Source: Symbiodinium kawagutii (taxonomy: Eukaryota; Sar; Dinophyceae; Suessiales; Symbiodiniaceae). Taken from it: a DNA stretch of 64,000 bases. Below are positions 56,707-64,000 of the stretch, one piece after another (positions within the stretch are counted from its first letter, which is position 1; the number at the start of each line of letters is the position of its first letter). The DNA is taken from assembly GCA_009767595.1 (NCBI GenBank), contig VSDK01012168.1, forward strand, positions 197,518-261,517, in the 5' to 3' direction. The position numbers were made by a program, and so were the translations under genes. Under the pieces are notes generated by a model. It was not told where the DNA came from, searched no databases, and saw nothing but the letters and a program-made list of their open reading frames with translations.

Positions 56707-58511
56707 TACTGCAATTTGCTCCTGGATTAAATCCGGGATAGGGAGATGTCATTGCGCAACAGTGGAGGTGTCATTGCACTGGAAAAACATCAGACTATGA
56801 TTTCGATTCTTTGGCTATGAATTCAGGTGGAGATAGCCTGCAAACTTCAATGACTACCCTGGGATCAGAGACCCACCGACAAGTTTCAGCGAATGAATTG
56901 GGATAAGATGTTTAACAAGAGAAAAGAAAAAGACCTTTGCCAAATCGGACCCATTTCGCTACAACGCATCGCAAAAGCTCAAAGACGGAAGCCCTGCACT
57001 TCCGGTTGCGCATGGAAAATGCATGGTAAGCGCGGCTTCATCCAGAGGCCCCGGTAGGTCGAAAGAGGCCTGAGGGGATTGGGGCTGCACCAACCACGGG
57101 GTCTCAATGCGTGTTCCAAATCCATTGGTTTTCTCCAAATCCTTGAGCTTTCACTACAAAAATGATGTTTGAAACTTGGGATTCGGGGTACCATGTGTCT
57201 GGACATACCATTTGTGACATGGCCCATGGATCCTTCCTGTGCATTTTTTTTCACACGATCGTCGTCGTCATGATGATCGCGGTCGGCGTTGTTTGTGTCA
57301 GAGATTTACCGTATCAACCATCAACCACCAAAAAATGCATGGTGTGATGCAATGGTGTAACCAATTGTGTCCAGTTCTGAACCATTGATGTCCAGTCCTG
57401 AACCATTCAGGGTAGTCGGTTCCCTTTAAGGAGGTTTTCGTCAGCACCCACTATCAACCATTCTCAACCAGCAACCATGCATCAACCATGCATCAACCAT
57501 TTATCAACCATTGAAACTACTGAGATATGGATCAATGGCGGATTCACCGTACCATTGTGGACCATAGGTCTCCCAGTTGCTGATCCACGTGTTTCAGAGG
57601 GCCCCTGGAGGTTTCACCAAGCACTGTGCATCGGGAGCCCCCTGTCGTGCCAGGGAGGTCAAAAGCTGCTGCGCCACGGAAAGTGAAGCTGGTACCAACT
57701 CTGATCGGAAAAGTTGATTCTTATCCATCGGAGAAAAACTGTATGTTGATGATCTATCTAAAGAAAAATGATTGTTACCATCTATCTATTGTAATTTTCC
57801 CTAGAAAACATTGCTGGTTATTCATGATAAGCAAAAGCATGATCAAGATAGAAGTCTGATCCTGGGGAACATAGTGTTAACGGTGTTTTGTCATGGTTAT
57901 GAATGGTTCATTCAGGTAATAGGTACCGCTTCGTGGATTTTCCGGACCGACAAGGTGGAGAGCTGGGTTAGGGCAACCATCTTTGGTCCCAGGAACTTAA
58001 ATAAACATGATGCCCCCCCTGATCACAACTCTAGGGTCTATTAACCATCATTGAACCCATCATTCAACATCACTAAGCACTCATCTAGCCCAGTTGTTCT
58101 TTGATTCTGGGACAACAAATCACGCGGCCACAGTTTTTGAAACGCTTCTTGTGTTGGTATTGTTCATCAGTTTTTTGAGTATCCTGGTGATAATTGACCT
58201 CGATATTGGTCAGTTAGTCTCAACATCCAGATGCTCACCAATTGATATCAATTAGAGTATCATCATTCTCCAGAAAGGTTGGCAATTGTGACCATCCACA
58301 ATCACAATCAATGATCATGACCATGGTGCCCCAGGTATTTCTGGATATGCTTCATTAGTAACAAGTAACAACTAATCATTAGCTTTCAACTCTAATTCTT
58401 GGTGATGTGTTCCGAGAAAAAAGGGATGATTCATGGATAGCAGTGATGTTGACTAACCCAAGTTATCAGTGAATCACAATGGTTTATTGACAATTATAAA
58501 AAGAATCGTTA
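56707..58511. other. Region between p28 and the next gene
   Basis: No secure exon. Short open stretches near 56,930-57,030 (containing KTEALHFRLRMENAW) and 57,620-57,700 are followed by donor-like sequence but lack phase support. Confidence 0.4.
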
Positions 58512-58622
58512 CACTCTGGTAAACTAACATGGCAATGGAAAATCAACCATTTTGTTGGAAAAAAACCTCGGAAAACCTCCGTTTATCGTTGATTTCCCAT
58601 TGCCATGCTAGTTTACCAGAGG
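58512..58622. mobile_element. MITE family 3, complete hairpin element
   Basis: A 111-bp element with about 35-bp inverted ends: CTCTGGTAAACTAACATGGC at the left, its complement ending TAGTTTACCAGAG at the right. A solo end lies at 38,730-38,760. Confidence 0.85.
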
Positions 58623-58673
58623 GTACCCATGATTGTCGTTGGCTTCAACCGATCATGTTGGACGCACCGCAAG

Positions 58674-58732
58674 GCACGGGCAGTGGCAGGCTGCAAGAGA
58701 GGATGCCCTGAGCCCCAGGATCGAGCACCACG
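58674..58732 (+). CDS. Candidate exon, unrecognised (HGQWQAAREDALSPRIEHH)
   Basis: Acceptor CCGCAAG, GT donor (GTGAAGG), then G/T-rich GGTGGTTTGG. Reads HGQWQAAREDALSPRIEHH. Its phase does not fit directly to the exon at 59,318, so another exon may lie between. Confidence 0.45.
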
Positions 58733-59317
58733 GTGAAGGACTGCTTGGTGGTTTGGTTAATTTGTTTGTTGGTGGTGAAGATTTCTGGTTGTTGGTTTTA
58801 TTTGTTTGTCATTTTCCCAAATGTTTTGTTATTAACAAATGCTTGGTTAACGAGCATATTTTTCATAGGGGTGACCACCAATCAGATGAGCATATTGAAC
58901 ACAAAGAATAAATCATTGCCAAGCAATTCCTGGATACTGTATAATGATAATGATAATGATAATTAATAATTGATACGGTCGATATGGTTCCGATGCTTGA
59001 CCACTACCTTTGCCCGGGAGATCGCTCAGTCCAGGTGACCATTACTAAGTCGAGGTCATCGGTAATGTCCACCCAGGATTGATAAACCCCTGATTGATTA
59101 ATAGGGGTATCCCCCAAGTTCACCTTGCTTTCTCATAGAAATTGTAACCCCCAATTAACGATTGAGTCTATAACATTACTCCACAATTAATCAGGTTTAT
59201 CAGGTTGAAACCATTACGAACCATAGTTCATAAACTGTTGCTTTATCAATCCTGGGTAAGCATTAAGGTATCAATTTGGGTAATTTCGGCTATCCCCTGC
59301 GCTCAGCAATAGTCTAG

Positions 59318-59387
59318 CAGTGCACTGCATCAAGGCCCTCAAAGCAGCATAGAGACACTGCGCAAGTGGAAGAATCCACCAGTACAG
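59318..59387 (+). CDS. Exon of unrecognised gene (SALHQGPQSSIETLRKWKNP)
   Basis: Acceptor GTCTAG, GT donor. Reads SALHQGPQSSIETLRKWKNP then PVQ. Confidence 0.65.
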
Positions 59388-60095
59388 GTTGCATAAGCTG
59401 ATTTGATAGTGGTTGAAGCTATTGGTTAAGAAGCTATTATGGTTCAGAAGCTATTAGTTGATATTGGTTGATCACTAGGTATTGGTTTAGCTATTGATAA
59501 TTGCCACGGATATTTGAATCTGTTGGATGTGTTTTGCCTTGTAAATGGCGCAGATTTGGTAGCAAACTCATGGGGTTTTTGCCCTGGTGATGGTGGTTAG
59601 CTTCCACCCACCGATGCAGGTGGTCCAAACCCTAATCAAGTGGTGCCAGAGAATTGCCAACGCTTGAGGGTCGAGTGAAGTATGAGCTCGCGCTGTGGCA
59701 TTGGTTGATGCCACATCATGTTGCAGTCAAAACAGCTACAAGTTGCTTATTTTGCACCATTTACCTCCATGGTTGTTGCTTGTAATGAGCGTAAAGAAGT
59801 AAAAATCACCACTATCATCAAGTAGCAACCAGCGTGTTTCTTACCACCAAGCATTGTCGCCACGATCAAGGATTATCAACCAACACAATAACCCTGATTA
59901 CAATGATGCTCAATGATAGTAGGTTGCTTAGCACCGGCACGTGACGCTGACCTGCCATGTGGTGGTCAGGCCCGACGCAGCTTGGACTTTTGGCCCTCGC
60001 TGGATGCAATGCCCGGAGCCACAGGTGTTGCTGATGCTTCGTTGAGAAAAATGGTTGGTGATGATGATGATGATGATGATGATGATGACGATGAC

Positions 60096-60181
<86 letters not shown>

Positions 60182-62479
60182 CGATGATGATGATGATGAT
60201 GATGATGACGATGATGATGATGATGATGATGATGACGATGATGATGATGATGATGATGATGACGATGATGATGATGATGATGATGAGGATGATGATCATG
60301 TGATCACGTTGAAGAATTTGGAGGTTGATGATGGTTAAAAATAGTTGTTAGTGGTGGATGATAGTTGAATATCATGAACTAGTCAATCGTTAAGTAGATG
60401 ATGATCAATTATGCTTAGTCGATGATGGCTAACAATGGTTGCTTACATGTTTGTTTACTGATCATCAAGAAGTAAAAGTTGTGAATGTTGACTTGTGCCT
60501 GATGATTGCTCTACAGGTTGGCTTATAATCCATGGTGTTTCCAGAAGTCTTGCATAGTGGTAGGATACACGCAGAGATCTCCACAGACCCTGTGTTCTAT
60601 TTCGTTTTTTTGTGCAGGAATACAATAGCTGGGGATGTGCCAAGCCATGCCGGGTAACCAATGGGCGGCACCAAGAAAAGATCATTTTACGATTGCAAAC
60701 CGGTGGCATACCAGTGGCTTTGGGGGTATCACTATTTTGGCACATACCCAGTTGTATACAATATTAGGGTCTACATAGCACAAGAGATTGATCGTACCCA
60801 TGGATATGTATGGATATGTGGCATATCATATTTTGTGCAAATTGCCTAGTGGAAATGTTTATAGTGCCTTCCAGTGCGGAACACCTAGGGGGCACATGTC
60901 GTACGTGTAGAAAACTGTGGACGTCCACTGCATGGTTCCCAGGCCACCCATTCGGATGCCACACCGGCAACTGGCGAAATGGCATCAACCATCTCATCCT
61001 CCACCACCATCATTCTCTAACGAACTATCTCATCAACCAACTATCATCAACCACATCAATCACCATCAATCACCATTAATCGTAAAACCCTATCAATCTC
61101 CGTCAACCACCTCATTGATCACCTCCTTAGCCACCCTATCAATCACCATTAGCCACCATTAAGCACCATTAACCATCAACCATGACCAACCACGACCAAC
61201 CATTCACACATGCACCACCTTCCATTCATTTCTGCGTTTCCAGGTGTTGCGAAGCCTTAGCGCTTAAGGAACTGGGTTTTCACGACCAAGCACGTGCCTT
61301 GGCGAGGAAGGAATGGGGTAAAGCTTGGTCAAAGGTCTGGTTGAAGGTTGCTTAAAGGTTGCTTAAAGGTTGGTTGATGGTTAATGATGGGTGTTGTTGA
61401 TCCTAGTTGATGATGGCTAATGATATTGGCTTGAAGGTTCGTGATGACTAACGAGTGTTTCAATGATCATGTTTTGCTGATGTTTGAGGGTAAATGATGT
61501 CAAACAATGGTTGCAGACCGATTCTGAATGGCTTCCCAAGTGATGCTGAGTGGTTGCAAGCGATGGAATCTTTTACACTGGTGGGTGATGATCAAGAGTC
61601 GGTGTGACAGGCCCTGAGCCTTGATTACCTGGTAGTTGTGGAACGATTAGGAACAGTCATCACCTTCATGCAGAACCCTCAATCAGCAACTATTAGCCAT
61701 GATCAACCACTCGAAATTGACATGTTGAGCATCATTACATTGTGTTCGTTGGTAGTTTTCAGCCATCAAAGAAATGATTGGCGTTATCAATCGTGAATAG
61801 CCAGACCATCAAACATTCATTGCCATGAGTTGACCGTCAAAATAACCATGACATTGGAAAAAAACGTATCAGCCATTTTCCAGCATCATTGACCATTTTG
61901 TTAGAAAGCCAGTGGCCAAATTTTCTTCACCATTCTTGAGCATCAAACTCACCATCAGATAACCAGTGGCAACCACTATCAATCACAATCATTAGCCCCA
62001 CCATCATTAGCCCCATCATTATTAATCAACCACCATCAGCCCCATGGTGATTCACAACCACTATTTCCATGGTGTTTACCACCGCCCCACCCGTCGCCTG
62101 TGAACTCGACCCGCTGCTTGCCAAGGTGCTCGACTTGGACTCGTTCTCTTGAAGGACCCGTCAGGGATGAGAAACACATGGGGAACCATCATGGACGGTG
62201 GCGACCATTGTGTTGCTGGTGCTTCATGGTGATTAATTGTAACCTTTTGGGTCACATTCACAGTGTTGAACACATGGTTAATGGTGGTTAATGACCAGTG
62301 TTCAGTCTCATGAACCACCATGAACCACCATTTGCCATGACTAATTTAGCCACTTTGGCCATTTTCCAGCATCGTTAACCACCAGCAACTCTCTTAACCA
62401 CCATCATTAGGCACCCTTACTCGCCATTTGGTGCTGAAAACGTTTCGAGTTCAGGGAGCCCAATGGTCGGCTGCTATGA
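59318..62479 (+). CDS. Unrecognised gene, seven-exon chain with one continuous frame
   Basis: Exons 59,318-59,387, 59,620-59,661, 59,970-60,053, 60,943-60,981, 61,269-61,317, 62,126-62,165 and 62,455-62,479 join in frame with GT, GC, GT, GC, GT and GA donors and end in TGA. The product contains SALHQGPQSSIETLRKWKNP, VVQTLIKWCQRIAN, ARRSLDFWPSLDAMPGATGV and ELGFHDQARALARKEW, a soluble, partly helical protein. I do not recognise the family. The first four joins are well supported; the last two exons are short and their frame rests mainly on phase. The 5' end is not found. Confidence 0.6.
59620..59661 (+). CDS. Exon of unrecognised gene (VVQTLIKWCQRIAN)
   Basis: Acceptor GATGCAG, GC donor, fourteen whole codons: VVQTLIKWCQRIAN. 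Confidence 0.7.
59970..60053 (+). CDS. Exon of unrecognised gene (ARRSLDFWPSLDAMPGATGV)
   Basis: Acceptor GGTCAG. Reads ARRSLDFWPSLDAMPGATGV then ADASLRKM. The GT donor is followed within four bases by the long GAT array. Confidence 0.75.
60058..60298. repeat. (GAT)n microsatellite at intron start
   Basis: About 240 bases of GAT units with a few GAC, GGC and GAG variants. It begins right after a splice donor. The long poly-Asp or poly-Met reading frames across it are artefacts. Confidence 0.97.
60943..60981 (+). CDS. Exon of unrecognised gene (ATHSDATPATGEM)
   Basis: Acceptor TTCCCAG, GC donor. Reads ATHSDATPATGEM and keeps phase 0 with both neighbours. An A/C-rich array starts just downstream. 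Confidence 0.5.
61269..61317 (+). CDS. Exon of unrecognised gene (ELGFHDQARALARKEW)
   Basis: Reads ELGFHDQARALARKEW plus one base. The same frame is open upstream to the AG at 61,254 (CEALALK), so the acceptor may be there. About 230 bases of A/C-rich repeats precede it and G/T-rich repeats follow it. Confidence 0.75.
61318..62125 (+). other. Model intron with complementary ends
   Basis: Starts GTAAAGCTTGG and goes straight into TTGGTTGATGGTTAATGATG. It ends in ATCAACCACCATCAGCCCCA-type sequence before GCCAAG. The two end arrays are reverse complements over many bases. Confidence 0.65.
62126..62165 (+). CDS. Exon of unrecognised gene (ARLGLVLLKDPSG)
   Basis: Acceptor GCCAAG after an A/C-rich array. 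In the phase set by the previous exon it reads GARLGLVLLKDPSG. GA donor. Confidence 0.5.
62455..62479 (+). CDS. Possible last exon (GEPNGRLL, stop)
   Basis: Acceptor GTTCAG. In the phase set by the previous exon it reads GEPNGRLL then TGA. Another frame (SPMVGCYDHVGATAETIR) stays open, so the stop is provisional. Confidence 0.4.
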
Positions 62480-62900
62480 TCACGTCGGCGCCACTGCTGA
62501 GACGATCCGGTGACTTCAAACCACTTATTTGTTAGCAGGTTGGTGTTTAATTGTAGTTTCTTTAAGGGATAGAATGAGTGGCTTAATAGGGCTAAGATAA
62601 ATGTGAGCTAAGCGGTTACGCATTGGTTGATAGTGGTCAACACGGTTTAGTGATGATGCTTAATGATGATGGCCAAGTGTGATTACTTGTGGTTATTCAC
62701 CAACTGTTGCTCATAAGTGGTTCATTTGTAGTTGTCACTCTTAATGAATTGGGTGATGATAGCTTGGGTGTTCATGCAGAGTAACAGCTATCATCAACCG
62801 TCACCAACCATCCCCGACCGGTCGGTTTTTTCATTTTCAACGCTGCTACGGCATGCTTTAGCACCAGCATCATCATCAATCATGCTTGAAAAGGTCCCAG

Positions 62901-62939
62901 AACGGCATGGAGATCATACCGCGCCGTTTTTCCTGGCAG
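62901..62939 (+). CDS. Candidate exon, unrecognised (NGMEIIPRRFSWQ)
   Basis: Between GTCCCAG and a GT donor. Reads NGMEIIPRRFSWQ. A second frame is also open. Confidence 0.4.
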
Positions 62940-63196
62940 GTGTCGCAACTGGTTTGTCGGTGTATGACATGGACCAAACAGATGATAACCAGCATATTGA
63001 GAAGAAGAAGTCATGTCACCACTCTGTGATTCCGAAAGAGCTCACAAATTGATGTGACAAGCGACGGAAGTCATATCGAAAGATTAAATATGTACGAAAC
63101 TACACGACTTCTTGTACATACTTGATGACTGGTCGACCATAAATCAAGTTTCGCATACTCAAAGCATTCGTATGTAAGAAACAACAACCATCAAGC

Positions 63197-63293
63197 GGTG
63201 GTTTCTCAGATAAACGGGGGACCCCAAAAAGGATGATTTATTATTATGAACGCTATGAGAAACCACATATAAACAGGGTACCCCTATTTTGAG
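63197..63293. mobile_element. MITE family 1 copy
   Basis: GGTGGTTTCTCAGATAAACG at the left, core ATGATTTATTATTATGAACG, right end GGGTACCCCTATTTTGAGGG. It lies in the candidate intron before the exon at 63,336. Confidence 0.8.
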
Positions 63294-63335
63294 GGCTTCG
63301 ACCATCGTCGGACACAGCTTTCGCCGGCGCTTCAG

Positions 63336-63383
63336 GATCCCAAGCATCGAGTGGCCAAAAACGTGATCCTGGCGACGTGTTTG
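63336..63383 (+). CDS. Candidate exon, unrecognised (DPKHRVAKNVILATCL)
   Basis: Acceptor GCTTCAG, likely GT donor (GTCCAAG). Reads DPKHRVAKNVILATCL. A MITE-like element ends about 40 bases before the acceptor. Confidence 0.5.
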
Positions 63384-63806
63384 GTCCAAGAACATCTCCT
63401 GTTTTCCCATGTTTTCACAAGATGATGGTTCCTAGTGCTTGATGATGATTAACGATGATATTCTGATGGTTAGTTCTGATGCTATGAGATCAATAGTGGT
63501 CAATAGATAATAGGGTCTTTCCCCAAGAGGCTGGCTCTACGAAAAAAACAAGAAAGGATTCTTGCAGTGGAATGACCCTGAAACAGCCTGTTTTCGCTCA
63601 GCAGTCTTCAGTCTGTCTCATCAAATGCCAAGATTGGTTCGATTCGGTGGCCATGGTACCACAATCCCTGGGTCAACCGGATGGGGGGGGAGGCCCGTAT
63701 GTTCAACACTTAGGGGCTATATCGCACAACAATATCATAAGCATTACAAAGATTCATTACTCGTAGACGCCTTGCCAGCCGCAAAATAAACGCTAAAATT
63801 TTTCCA

Positions 63807-64000
63807 GCCGCAATGACACGCGCCCTGCCCTCATTGAACTCGCAAAGCCCGATGAGCCCGACAAGCCCGCTGAGCCCGCTGAGCCCGCTGAGCCCGATGA
63901 GCCCGCTGAGCCCGATGAGCCCGCTGAGCCCGATGAGCCCGCTTAGCCCGATGAGCCCGCTGCGCCCGCTGAGCCCGATGACCCCGCTGAGCCCCCTCAG
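63807..64000 (+). CDS. Exon with (M/L)-S-P triplet-residue repeat, runs off the window
   Basis: After TTTTTCCAG the frame reads MTRALPSLNSQSPMSPTSPL and continues as SPLSP/SPMSP units to the window end, with one R and one T in place of S. This frame has no stop, while the other two are broken by TAG or TGA. The ATG at 63,813 may be a start or an internal Met. Such Ser-Pro tracts are disordered and often phosphorylated by proline-directed kinases. The unit is not the YSPTSPS heptad of RNA polymerase II. Unknown protein, truncated. Confidence 0.6.

Noticed and set aside
59928..60299. Minus-strand poly-Ile frame
   Set aside because: Same GAT array read on the other strand.
59913..60338. 141-residue frame that is mostly poly-Asp
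   Set aside because: Its first part overlaps a real exon, but the Asp run is the (GAT)n array inside the following intron; a good GT donor precedes it.
62126..62154. Stop codon after VLDLDSFS as the end of the unrecognised gene
   Set aside because: Needs phase 0 at the acceptor, but the previous exon leaves one base; the phase-correct frame reads on as ARLGLVLLKDPSG.

Overview
The window is eukaryotic nuclear DNA, almost certainly from a dinoflagellate. Three things point there. Coding sequence is only a few percent of the DNA and is cut into very short exons (15 to about 110 nt) separated by long introns. Splice sites follow the dinoflagellate pattern: GC, GT or GA at the donor and AG, usually followed by G, at the acceptor. 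A relic of the dinoflagellate spliced-leader sequence lies in front of an intronless zinc-finger gene at 51.7 kb. Most long open frames in this DNA are chance products of low-complexity introns. I built the genes by joining short exons whose translation fits a known family and whose splice phases agree.

All genes I can read lie on the + strand, in series. (1) From before the window start to 29,695 runs a bacterial-type (organellar) aspartyl-tRNA synthetase, aspS, with about 28 exons spread over 29 kb and its 5' part outside the window. (2) From about 30.4 to 41.1 kb lies a set of exons I cannot name, interrupted by a 40-base assembly gap (32,661-32,700); the last one ends in a stop at 41,073. 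(3) From 43,488 to 56,706 runs a complete inner-arm dynein light chain (p28/DNALI1) with 13 exons, 254 codons including the stop and consistent phases throughout. One of its introns carries the intronless CCCH zinc-finger gene. (4) From about 58.7 to 62.5 kb lies an unrecognised gene whose exon chain keeps one frame and ends in a stop. (5) Exons from 62.9 kb to the window end include a long (M/L)-S-P repeat running off the edge.

The introns have their own structure. Many start, just after the donor, with G/T-rich arrays based on TGGTTGATGATGG and end, before the acceptor, with A/C-rich arrays based on CCATCATCAACC. These are reverse complements, so intron ends could pair and bring neighbouring exons together. 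Strand bias of the repeats therefore marks exon edges and gene direction. At least three families of short inverted-repeat (MITE-like) elements are scattered in the introns, and one copy makes up most of a short candidate intron. Micro- and minisatellites and dispersed repeats fill much of the rest. I saw no rRNA, tRNA, CRISPR array or recognisable promoter.
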